Of a DNA stretch of 64,000 bases, positions 28,273 through 36,292 are shown piece by piece; the first letter of the stretch is position 1, and each line of letters starts with the position of its first letter. The DNA lies in contig CAWHIX010000014.1 in assembly GCA_963829545.1 (NCBI GenBank), positions 1 through 64,000 of the forward strand. The letters are read 5' to 3'. Below the pieces are notes generated by a model. The model was given only the letters and a program-made list of their open reading frames with translations. It did not search any database and was not told the DNA's origin. The position numbers and the translations under genes were made by a program. Source of the DNA: JAXGXJ01 sp963829545. GTDB lineage: Bacteria > Actinomycetota > Thermoleophilia > RBG-16-64-13.

Positions 28273-29235
28273 ATGACCCGCAACGCGTGTCGGGGCGGCG
28301 GCCCAGGCTTCGCGACTCGGGGCGCCCACCTGCGCCCCATTCTTCTGATCGGCCTGGCTGTCCTTCTCGTCCTGCTTCCGGCAGCCCTGGTCGCAGGCTG
28401 CGGCGACGGTGGAGGCGAAGAGTCGGACGCCCCCCCAGACGTACTGGTAACCACCACCTACCTGAAAGACATCACGGAAAGGGTCGCCGGCGAGCGGATG
28501 ACGGTGCAGGCCCTCTTTCCGGAGGGAGCCGACCCGCACGGGTTCGAGCCGACTCCGAGCGTCGCCCGGACGATCGCCGAGAGCAGGATGGTCATCGTCG
28601 ATGTCTTCGGGCTCGAACCGGTGGTGGACGAACTCATCCAGGCTTCTGAAGACGACCGGGAGTTCACCGTGGAAGCGGCCGCCGGTCTGCCCGCCCGCAC
28701 GTCGGACCAGGGCGACCTCGATCCGCACTTCTGGCTGGACCCTGTGAACGTCATCGGTTACGTGGAGAACATCCGCGATGCGCTGACCCAGGCCGACCCG
28801 GCCGGCGAGGCCGAGTACGCCGCCAACGCCGAGGCCTACATCGCCGAACTGCAGGAACTCGACTCCTGGATCCGCGCACAGGTGGAGCGGATCCCGCCGG
28901 AGCAGAGGCTCCTGGTCACCAATCACGAGAGCTTCGGATATTTTGCCGATCGTTACGGCTTCGAGGTGGTGGGGACGGTTCTCGGCACCGGCGGGGCCGG
29001 CGGGGCTCCTTCGGCTCAGCAACTGGCCTCCCTGGTGGCGGCGATCGAGGGTTCGGGAGCGCCTGCCATCTTCCTGGAGGCGGGGAGCAACACCACCCTG
29101 GCCGAGCAGGTGGCCCGGGAAGCCGGAGTGCAGGTGGTCACCGATCTCCGCATGCATTCGACCGGGCCGGACGCACCCACCTACATCGACATGATGCGCT
29201 GGAACGTCACGCGCATGGTCGAGGCCTTGCAGTGA
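28273..29235 (+). CDS. Zn/Mn ABC transporter substrate-binding lipoprotein
   Basis: Cluster A-I metal-binding protein. An N-terminal hydrophobic segment ends in a lipobox LVAGC (cysteine at about residue 40), so it is anchored outside the membrane. Metal ligands are expected in ADPHGFEP, DPHFWLDP, TNHESFGYF and near the C-terminal TDLRMHS. The His/Asp-rich loop of ZnuA is missing, so Zn versus Mn cannot be decided. A GTG at 28249 is an alternative start. The stop overlaps the ATPase gene (GTGA). Confidence 0.9.
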   Translation: MTRNACRGGGPGFATRGAHLRPILLIGLAVLLVLLPAALVAGCGDGGGEESDAPPDVLVTTTYLKDITERVAGERMTVQALFPEGADPHGFEPTPSVARTIAESRMVIVDVFGLEPVVDELIQASEDDREFTVEAAAGLPARTSDQGDLDPHFWLDPVNVIGYVENIRDALTQADPAGEAEYAANAEAYIAELQELDSWIRAQVERIPPEQRLLVTNHESFGYFADRYGFEVVGTVLGTGGAGGAPSAQQLASLVAAIEGSGAPAIFLEAGSNTTLAEQVAREAGVQVVTDLRMHSTGPDAPTYIDMMRWNVTRMVEALQ

Positions 29236-30014
29236 GCGATCTCCTCGAGGTGAGGGACGTCACCGTCGCCTACGGCAACAGGCTCGCACTCGACTCGGTG
29301 TCGCTGGTGATACCCCACGCCGCTCAGGTGGCGGTGGTGGGGCCGAACGGGGCCGGGAAATCGACCCTCTTCAAGGCCATGATGGGCCTCCTGCCCATGC
29401 GTACGGGGGAGATGCTCATCCACGGCAGACCTGTGGGTGAATACCGCGATCCGATCGCCTACGTGCCTCAGCGGGAGGATGTCGACTGGCGTTTTCCGGT
29501 GACGGTGCACGATGTGGTGGCCATGGGACGCTACGGCCGGCGGGGCTGGTTGCGCCGGCTCTCAGCCGAAGATCGAGAGGTCGTGAGGCGCTGCTTGGAG
29601 CGCATGGGCATCCCCGACCTGGCCGAGAGGCCCATCGGGGAACTCTCCGGTGGTCAGCAACAGAGGGTCTTCCTTGCCCGGGCACTCGCTCAGGAGCCGC
29701 ACATCCTGCTCCTGGACGAGCCCTTCACGGGGGTGGACGTCTCCACGAGGGAGGCCACTCTCGGATTGCTGGCCGATCTCAGGGCGAGCGCAGTCACGGT
29801 GCTCGTCTCCACCCACGACCTCGAACTTGCCGCGCGCCGCTTCGACCAGGTGGTGCTGCTGAACGGGGGCCTGATCAGCGCCGGTACTCCCAGCCAAGTG
29901 TTCACGCAGGAGCATCTGCAGGCGGCCTTCGGGGGACAGATGGTGGTGATCGACGGGATGTCCATCTTCGTCGACCAGTGCTGCGGCGGTCACGATCGTT
30001 TCGGTCCGTCGTGA
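29232..30014 (+). CDS. Zn/Mn ABC transporter ATP-binding protein
   Basis: A 260-residue ABC ATPase of the ZnuC/MntB family. Walker A GPNGAGKS, Q-loop YVPQREDVDWRFPVTV (this DWRFP stretch is typical of metal importers), signature LSGGQQQRVFLARAL, Walker B ILLLDEPFTGVD and H-loop STHDLE are all present. Starts GTG, overlapping the previous stop; its own stop overlaps the permease ATG (TGATG). Confidence 0.94.
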   Translation: MSDLLEVRDVTVAYGNRLALDSVSLVIPHAAQVAVVGPNGAGKSTLFKAMMGLLPMRTGEMLIHGRPVGEYRDPIAYVPQREDVDWRFPVTVHDVVAMGRYGRRGWLRRLSAEDREVVRRCLERMGIPDLAERPIGELSGGQQQRVFLARALAQEPHILLLDEPFTGVDVSTREATLGLLADLRASAVTVLVSTHDLELAARRFDQVVLLNGGLISAGTPSQVFTQEHLQAAFGGQMVVIDGMSIFVDQCCGGHDRFGPS

Positions 30015-30850
30015 TGGGGTGGCTGACCGACCCTCTGGCGCTGGTCTTCATGCAGAAGGCCCTGCTGGCCTCGGTGATCGTGGGCGTGGTGTGCGCGGTG
30101 CTGGGCTGCTACGTGGTCCTGCGGTCGATGGCCTTCCTGGGCGACGCCCTGGCCCACGCCATACTCCCCGGGGTGGCGGTGGCCTACCTTGTGGGCGCCA
30201 ACCTCTTGGCCGGGGCTCTGGTGGCGGGCGTGTTGGTTGCAGTGGGCATCAGCTATGTGACCCGGGCCGGCACGATCAAGGAGGATACGGCCATCGGGAT
30301 CTTCTTCGCCGGGGCCCTCGCGCTGGGGGTGGTGCTCATAAGCACCGTCAACAGCTACGCAGTAGACCTGACCCACGTGCTCTTCGGCAACGTCCTGGGC
30401 GTTACCACCGCCGACCTCTGGGTGACGGGCGTGCTGGCGGCGCTGGTGTTGATCGCCGTGGCCCTGCTCTACCGGCAATTGCTGGTGGTGTCCTTCGACC
30501 CTATCCTGGGGCGCACGTTGGGGCTGCGCACACACGCCCTGCGTACGGGTCTGTTCATAATGCTGGCCGTAACCATAGTCATATCCCTGCAAACGGTGGG
30601 GGTGGCTCTGGTGGCCGCCATGCTTGTCACTCCGCCCGCGGCCGCCTACCTGCTTACCAGGAGGCTTCCCGTGATGATGCTGGTATCGGCGATCATCGGC
30701 GTGCTGTCGGCGGTGGGAGGGCTCTATGCCAGTTACTACCTCGACATCGCCACCGGGGGCGCCATCGTGCTGGTGGCCAGCGGCATCTTCGTCATTGTCT
30801 TCCTCTTCGCCCCCGAACGTGGGGCGGTCTGGCGCCTGCTGGGCAGGTAG
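30014..30850 (+). CDS. Zn/Mn ABC transporter permease
   Basis: A 278-residue ABC-3 family permease with about eight hydrophobic segments. Typical motifs: VVLRSMAFLGDALAHAILPG near the N-terminus and VALVAAMLVTPPAAAYLLT in the second half. The last codons lie in a short tandem repeat. It completes the three-gene importer; no Zur or MntR-type regulator gene is adjacent. Confidence 0.93.
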   Translation: MGWLTDPLALVFMQKALLASVIVGVVCAVLGCYVVLRSMAFLGDALAHAILPGVAVAYLVGANLLAGALVAGVLVAVGISYVTRAGTIKEDTAIGIFFAGALALGVVLISTVNSYAVDLTHVLFGNVLGVTTADLWVTGVLAALVLIAVALLYRQLLVVSFDPILGRTLGLRTHALRTGLFIMLAVTIVISLQTVGVALVAAMLVTPPAAAYLLTRRLPVMMLVSAIIGVLSAVGGLYASYYLDIATGGAIVLVASGIFVIVFLFAPERGAVWRLLGR

Positions 30851-30888
30851 GGACCGCTGGGCAGGCAGGCGCCTGCTGGGCAGGTAGG
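30831..30888. repeat. Short tandem repeat at the 3' end of the permease gene
   Basis: GGCGCCTGCTGGGCAGGTAG with one more G occurs at 30831-30851 and again at 30868-30888, with a partial copy (GACCGCTGGGCAGGCAGG) between. The first copy encodes the permease C-terminus and stop, so the repeat arose by local duplication of the gene end. Confidence 0.75.
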
Positions 30889-30918
30889 CTGCTGCTGCGA
30901 CGCACCTGGGAAGGAAGC

Positions 30919-30946
30919 GGGGGGACCGCCGTGCGGCGGTCCCCCC
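30919..30946. terminator. Terminator between the permease and the PHP/DUF294 gene
   Basis: A perfect 12-bp stem GGGGGGACCGCC with GGCGGTCCCCCC around a GTGC loop lies between convergent genes. There is no T tract. It probably serves both strands. Confidence 0.75.
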
Positions 30947-31012
30947 GTCAAAGAGCCGTTGAGGCTTCCCGCGACCGGGTGAGGACTTCACCCGGGTCGG
31001 CAGCCTCGTGGT

Positions 31013-34000
31013 CTAAAACCCTGAGATACCTCCCAGGAAGTCGTAGCTTATCTTCTTGCGCAGGTCCTCGGTCGCCGAGAAGAGGCGCTTCAGCTTCATC
31101 TCCTCCGCCGAGGTAAGTTCCTGCGGCAGGATGAGGTTGCTGGGCTTGTGGTTCTCCTCGATCGCGTTCGCCTGCCTCTGCAGCCTGATGCGCATGAGGG
31201 TCTCGTAGTCGGGCACGATCTGCTCGTAGCTTTCGCGGCCGAGGATGCCTCGTTCCTTCAACTCGGCGAGCCTATCGAGCGTGTTGGTCGAGTCGATGTG
31301 ATGCTTGAGGGCATAGAGCCGTGCGAAGTTGACGATGGGCATCAGCGCTTCCTTGAGGCTTACGGCCTTGCGGCCATCCTCGGAGGCGGTAGCCTGGATG
31401 TTGCCCAGCAGGCTCAGCGGTGGTTTGTAGAGCAAGGCGTTCTGGGCGAAGTGGACGTAGAAGAGGGGATAGTCCTCCATCTGCTCGAACACCCAACTGC
31501 GGAGGTCGTGGGCGAACTGCTTCTCGCCGGTGACCGGGCGGAAGTCGAAGAGCATGTTCAGCTCGAGGAGCTCCTGCGGATCGGCGTTGTGGACCCAGTA
31601 GGTGAACTGCTCTCGCCACTTCGACTGAGAGAGGTTCCACCGGGGGTTCTTGGCCATGACGCCGCCCTCGCAGTAGGCGTAGCCCACCTGGGCCAGCCAG
31701 TCGGAGACGAGGGTGCCCATGTTGAGGAAGTACTGCGCCGTCTCCTCTGCCTTCTCGGCCGGCGGGTCCTCATAGAGCAGGGCGTTGTCCTGGTCGGTGA
31801 GCAGAGTCTGCTCCTCCCGGCCTTCGCTTCCCAGAGCCAGGAAGGCGAAGCGGGTGGGTGCCGGTCCCAGCTTCTCCTGGGCCATACCGAGCAGTCGCTG
31901 CACGATCCCGTCGGAGACTCCGCTGATAATGCGGTTGAGGTAGCGGGTGTCGGCCCCCGAGTCGACGACGGCCTTGACCAGCGCTGGCAGACGATGGTGC
32001 GCCTCGACTATGTCTTCAACGGACCGTGCTCGGCGCACCGAGTCGGTGATGATCACCGATGACGAGCGCTGGTAGTGGACCAGGTCGCGCAGGTGGATCA
32101 TGCCGGCCAGCTTTCCGGCCTCGTCGGTGACGGCGAGATAGTCGACGTCGCGCTCCTGCATGCGCAGCAGCGCCTCGTAGATGGGGGCGGTGGCGGCGAT
32201 CGTGGCCACGGGAGCGGTCATGATCGAGCGGAGTGTGGCGTCCGGTGCTACGCCCTGGGCCACCACGCGTTCCCGGAAGTCGTGATCGGTGACGATGCCG
32301 ATCACCTCCCCGTCGCCGTCAGGACCGGTGACGAACACGGCTCCGGCGCGGTTCTTGGTCATCAGCATGGCCGCCCGCGAAACGGGTTGGTCCATGTCGA
32401 GGGAGAGGGCAGGGCTGATCGACTGGCTGAGCGGCTCCTGCAAGAAGAACAGGGAGGTCTGTAGCTGGGCGATGAGCGCCTCGCGCTCCTCCTCGCCTTT
32501 GCGCTGCTTGGTGATGTCCTCGATGATGGCGTCGCAGTAGATCACCTGGCCGCTGTCGTCCTCGATAAGGACGGCGAAGAGCGAAACGTCGGCGCGCCCG
32601 CCGTCGTGGCTGCGTAGCCCGAGGCGGTAGTCCTGAACGACCTTGTCACGCGTGAGGCGCGCCACGAGGGCATCGCGCTCCTCGGCGTCGGCGATGCGCT
32701 CCAGCCAGTCGGTCCCCACCAGATCGACGGAGGGGGGCAGGCGAAGGATGCTGCGCATGGCCGGGTTCACGTCGATGAGCGCCGCCTTGCGGCCCCAGGT
32801 GCTGCGGAACATGCCCAGGCTGAGGACGTCGGACATGTTCTGGAACTGGCGCCGGGTCTCGTCGAGCGCGGCGGCCCTGGCCTTCTGGGCGCTGAGGGAG
32901 CGGGCGATGAGGATGTAGCCGGTCTTGCCACCCATTTCGATAGGCGTGGGGGCCAGCAGGGCCTCCACCGGGTGCCCGTCCTTGGCGCGCAGGCGTGCCT
33001 CGAAGCTAGCGGGAACGTTCTCCATGTCACCCTTGGCGAGCGCTTCGAGCGGAGCCAGCGCCTCCTTGTCCGCATCGGTCTCGTCGACGAATATCTGATC
33101 CAACGGCATGCCGGCCAGCTCCTCGGGAGCGTACCCGAGCATGTCGAGGAAGGGTTTGTTGAAGTATGTGGACTTCCCGTCGAGGGTCATGAGGATGCCC
33201 TCGGTGGCTGCCTCGACCAGGGCCCGGTACTTCTCGTGCGATTCCTGCAGTCCCTCCTCGGCCACCTCGCGTCTCTTCTCGATCTTGAGGCTCTGACGGA
33301 GGCCGTAGAGAAGCAAGAGAGCAATGAGGATGACGATGGCGATGGAGATGTAGATCAGGTTGCGCTCCACCGCCGCGATAGCCGCGTTGACGTCTTCAAC
33401 GTAGATACCTGTCCCGACGACCCAGCCCCAGGGAACGAATTCCTCGACGTAGGACAGCTTCTCCACGCTGGATTCGGGATCGTCGGGGAGCGGCCAGTAG
33501 TACTTCACGAACCCGGAGCCGTCCTCTTCGACCACTTCCACCATGTCGACGAACAACGTATTGCCCGCCTGATCCTCGAAGGTCGTGAGGTCCTGGCCGT
33601 TCAGTTCGGGCAGATACGGATGCATGATCATGGTGGGGTGCATGTCGGTGATCCAGAAGTAGTCCAGATTCTCGTCACCCCATCGCAACTGCTCGATGAC
33701 CGCAGCCGCCTGGGTCTGCGCCTCTTCACGGGATAGGTCTCCGGCCGTCTCCTGCTCGTAGTAGTCGTCGAGGATGCTTATGGCCGCCCGGGTGAGTTCC
33801 TGCGTGGTCTCCTGCTTGCCGGCCAGTAGTTCGTCCTCGAACCTGGGGATAAGGACGAAGAAGATGGCCAGGATGAACAGGATCACCGCCAGCACGGCGG
33901 GGAGCACGATACGGAGGATGAACCCCGTTCGCCGCGATGATGGTGTCTTCTCTCGAGTCGACGTTTCGTTGTCCAACATGCCCCCTTCTTGAGTCACTTC

Positions 34001-34768
34001 GTTCAACAACAGACGGCTCGCTCTTGCTTCGCGAGCGGAGCGAAGAGCGGCCGTGAACGCCCTCCAGTACGGCAAGGGCATATCGATCCCGGGGCTGGCC
34101 CCGTCGTCGTGCAGAAGCCCATGATAATCGCTTCCGGCGCTCATGAGGAGTCCGCGGCGCTCGGCGACGTTGCGAAGCCGCTCTTGGTCCTCCTCGGAAT
34201 ACGGTTTGTGGAAGACCTCGAGCCCGTCCAGGCCTTGAATCTGGAGCCAGTCGAGGGCCTCTTCCAGCCTCTCCATGCTCCCCAGTGAGGACAGGGGATG
34301 GGCAAGAAAGACCAACCCGCCGGCGTCGTGGACCAACTGGATGGCTTTGGCCGTGTCGGGCGGTCGATTGGGCGGCACATGCCGCTTCTCCGAGGAGGAA
34401 GCGCCGTCGTGCGTGCGGCCGGAGCCGCGTACCTGTCCCATGAGGTGAGCAGCAGAAGCGCGCCACGGCTCGCGGGCGGCCCGCAGCGATTCCCGCAAGG
34501 CGGCGTCCTCGGTGTCGAAGCCATAGGCCAGTAGATGCAGTATGCCGGCGGGAGAGAGGGCGTCGATCTCGAGGCCCGACAGATACTGGATGTTGTGCCT
34601 CTGCAGGGTCTGCTTGAAGACCTCTGCGCCTTCCAGAGTGTTGTGATCGGCCAAGGAGGCCCAGGAGACCTGAGCGACGGCAAGCTGCAGCGCCACCTCT
34701 TCAGGCGTGTCGTCCCCATCGCTCAGCGACGAGTGGCTGTGTAGATCGACCCGGATGGTCTCGGTCAC
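31013..34768 (-). CDS. PHP - Cache - PAS - PAS - CBS - DUF294 nucleotidyltransferase multidomain protein
   Basis: One open frame of 1251 residues. Residues 1-250 are a PHP phosphoesterase of the RNase AM/TrpH type (DLHSHSSLSDGD, LADHNT, GLEIDA, FLAHP, GSDYHG). A membrane helix (285-308), an extracytoplasmic Cache domain (310-465; DYFWITDMHPTMIMHPYLPE, FVPWGWVVGTGIYVED) and a second helix (470-490) follow. Then come two PAS domains (about 510-640 and 660-775), a CBS pair (about 800-910), a DUF294 nucleotidyltransferase (LALGSEGREEQTLLTDQDNA) and its DUF294_C partner. The Met at residue 264 has its own AAGGGGG ribosome site, so PHP and sensor may be two genes fused by a base error. It neighbours acetate transport genes, suggesting a GlnD-like sensor of that pathway. 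Confidence 0.85.
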   Translation of the reverse strand: MTETIRVDLHSHSSLSDGDDTPEEVALQLAVAQVSWASLADHNTLEGAEVFKQTLQRHNIQYLSGLEIDALSPAGILHLLAYGFDTEDAALRESLRAAREPWRASAAHLMGQVRGSGRTHDGASSSEKRHVPPNRPPDTAKAIQLVHDAGGLVFLAHPLSSLGSMERLEEALDWLQIQGLDGLEVFHKPYSEEDQERLRNVAERRGLLMSAGSDYHGLLHDDGASPGIDMPLPYWRAFTAALRSAREARASRLLLNEVTQEGGMLDNETSTREKTPSSRRTGFILRIVLPAVLAVILFILAIFFVLIPRFEDELLAGKQETTQELTRAAISILDDYYEQETAGDLSREEAQTQAAAVIEQLRWGDENLDYFWITDMHPTMIMHPYLPELNGQDLTTFEDQAGNTLFVDMVEVVEEDGSGFVKYYWPLPDDPESSVEKLSYVEEFVPWGWVVGTGIYVEDVNAAIAAVERNLIYISIAIVILIALLLLYGLRQSLKIEKRREVAEEGLQESHEKYRALVEAATEGILMTLDGKSTYFNKPFLDMLGYAPEELAGMPLDQIFVDETDADKEALAPLEALAKGDMENVPASFEARLRAKDGHPVEALLAPTPIEMGGKTGYILIARSLSAQKARAAALDETRRQFQNMSDVLSLGMFRSTWGRKAALIDVNPAMRSILRLPPSVDLVGTDWLERIADAEERDALVARLTRDKVVQDYRLGLRSHDGGRADVSLFAVLIEDDSGQVIYCDAIIEDITKQRKGEEEREALIAQLQTSLFFLQEPLSQSISPALSLDMDQPVSRAAMLMTKNRAGAVFVTGPDGDGEVIGIVTDHDFRERVVAQGVAPDATLRSIMTAPVATIAATAPIYEALLRMQERDVDYLAVTDEAGKLAGMIHLRDLVHYQRSSSVIITDSVRRARSVEDIVEAHHRLPALVKAVVDSGADTRYLNRIISGVSDGIVQRLLGMAQEKLGPAPTRFAFLALGSEGREEQTLLTDQDNALLYEDPPAEKAEETAQYFLNMGTLVSDWLAQVGYAYCEGGVMAKNPRWNLSQSKWREQFTYWVHNADPQELLELNMLFDFRPVTGEKQFAHDLRSWVFEQMEDYPLFYVHFAQNALLYKPPLSLLGNIQATASEDGRKAVSLKEALMPIVNFARLYALKHHIDSTNTLDRLAELKERGILGRESYEQIVPDYETLMRIRLQRQANAIEENHKPSNLILPQELTSAEEMKLKRLFSATEDLRKKISYDFLGGISGF

Positions 34769-35003
34769 AAGTGTTCCTCAGGAAGTGGCGCGGGAAGTCG
34801 ATTGCCATTCTACAAGAATCGCGGTGGCCCGGCGCCCAGACCACCAGCAAAGAGCGAAGAGCCCCAATGACTCCGGCCGACGCTTGCCAAAGGCGTGCGG
34901 GACGTGTCAACCGCCCACTCTTCTTGATTCCAGAGGAGCCGCACCCTTCCCGACAAGCCTTGCCGCAGGCGTGGCGCGGAGGGAAGGGTGCGGCGACGAC
35001 GGG
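34769..35003. other. Intergenic region with a nested stem-loop
   Basis: No gene is visible here. A 13-bp perfect long-range stem pairs 34939-34951 with 34981-34993 and encloses an inner GCCT/AGGC hairpin. It lies upstream of the satP promoter, so it is more likely a terminator of upstream transcription or a protein site than a satP leader. Confidence 0.4.
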
Positions 35004-35033
35004 TAGACAATCGCCGCCCGCCCCGCGTATAGT
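35004..35033 (+). promoter_or_regulatory. Probable sigma-70-type promoter of satP
   Basis: TAGACA (35004-35009), an 18-base spacer and TATAGT (35028-35033) stand about 90 bases ahead of the satP ATG. Confidence 0.5.
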
Positions 35034-35125
35034 GTCCGCCGTTCGCTTTCAGCCGGTAAGGCCGCCACAGCGGACGAGTTCCGGTTTGTTGAGGATCCAT
35101 GCGTGCTATGGGAGGAAGAATGTAG

Positions 35126-36183
35126 ATGGCGACTTCAATCACGTCAAACGAAACGGTCACTAAGCTACTCGATACCAACGCCAACCCGGCACCCCTGGGG
35201 TTGATGGGTTTCGCTCTCACCACCATCCTTCTCAACATCCACAACGCGGGGTTCTTCGAACTGAACTCCATCATTCTCGCCATCGGCCTCTGGTACGGAG
35301 GTATAGCTCAGCTGATAGCCGGCATCATGGAGTGGAAGAAGAACAACACCTTCGGCACCTTGGCCTTCACCTCGTATGGGGCCTTCTGGATCACGCTGGT
35401 GTTCATCTGGATCCTCCCAGAGGTGTTCCCCGACCTTGCCGCTGCCCAGGCGCCGACTCTGGCGGCCATGGGCTATTTCCTACTGGCCTGGGGCATCTTC
35501 ACGGCCTACATGTTCGTAGCCACACTCAGACTGAACCGGGCGCTCCAGGTGGTCTTCGGACTGCTGATGCTCCTCTTCTTTCTTCTGGCCATTCGCGACT
35601 TCACCGGGAACGAGACGGTGGGCATCGTTGCTGGATATGTAGGCATCCTCACCGGGCTTGCCGCCGCTCTACGCCGCCGCCGCCCAGATCATCAACGAAG
35701 TCCTACAGGAGGGTGCTGCTGCCCCTCGGGCCCATCAGCCACCTGCCCAAGGCCTTCGTGAGCGACTACGGCGAGGAGATCGCCCAGATGTGGCTGGACG
35801 ACATCCGTCGCAGCCCGCAGACCAAGGCTTACGCCGTGGTGCCCGACCAGGACCTGGTCAACGCCAGCGAGTTCGCGCTCTCCAAGGTGGACGAGTACTT
35901 CACGGGCGACAGCACGGATGTCGACGTGGCTGAGTACTTCCACAAGCTGGGACAGACCCGGGCGGTGCAGGGACTGCCCTTGGCCGAACTGGTCAGCGCC
36001 GTCCTGCTGTTCAAGCACGAGATCTGGATGTCGTCGCGGCAGCACGGGGTGTTCGAGTCGGCCATGGACCTGCAGAAGGCGGTGGACCTCAACCGGGAAT
36101 TGGGGCGCTTCTTCGACCGCGGGGTGTACTTCGCGGTGGCCGGGTATACGGGCCAGCCTCTGGAACCCAAGGCTCTCTTCTAG
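35126..36183 (+). CDS. Acetate/succinate transporter (SatP/GPR1/FUN34/YaaH) fused to an RsbRD N-terminal-like domain, frameshifted
   Basis: The first 190 residues are a six-helix YaaH-family channel: NPAPLGLMGFALTTILLNIH (NPAPLGL is the family signature) and AFWITLVFIWILPEVF. The last helix (LYAAAAQIINEV, then VLLPLG) continues in other frames after indels near 35660 and 35705. Without a stop, the frame goes on into a soluble helical domain (FVSDYGEEIAQMWLDDIR to FFDRGVYFAVAGYT), which resembles the RsbRD/RsbT co-antagonist N-terminal sensor domain. Corrected length is about 352 residues. The ATG has the weak site GGAGGAAGAATGTAG. The fusion links acetate uptake to a signalling domain, next to ActP and a DUF294 sensor. 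Confidence 0.8.
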
Positions 36184-36230
36184 AACGCAGCTACGCGAGA
36201 AATCATGTAGGGCGCAGCTGCATGGGAAAG

Positions 36231-36274
36231 AAAGGCGCCGCCGGATGCGGGATGCATCCGGCGGCGCCTTTTTG
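36231..36274. terminator. Bidirectional terminator between satP and actP
   Basis: An 18-bp perfect stem (36231-36248 with 36254-36271) with AAA on one side and a T run on the other lies between convergent genes. This is a textbook two-way terminator. Confidence 0.93.
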
Positions 36275-36292
36275 TCGCTGCGGTTCGAAACC

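Noticed and set aside
34769..35125. Known metabolite riboswitch upstream of satP
   Set aside because: The stem-loop lies before the likely promoter and matches no riboswitch core that I recognise.
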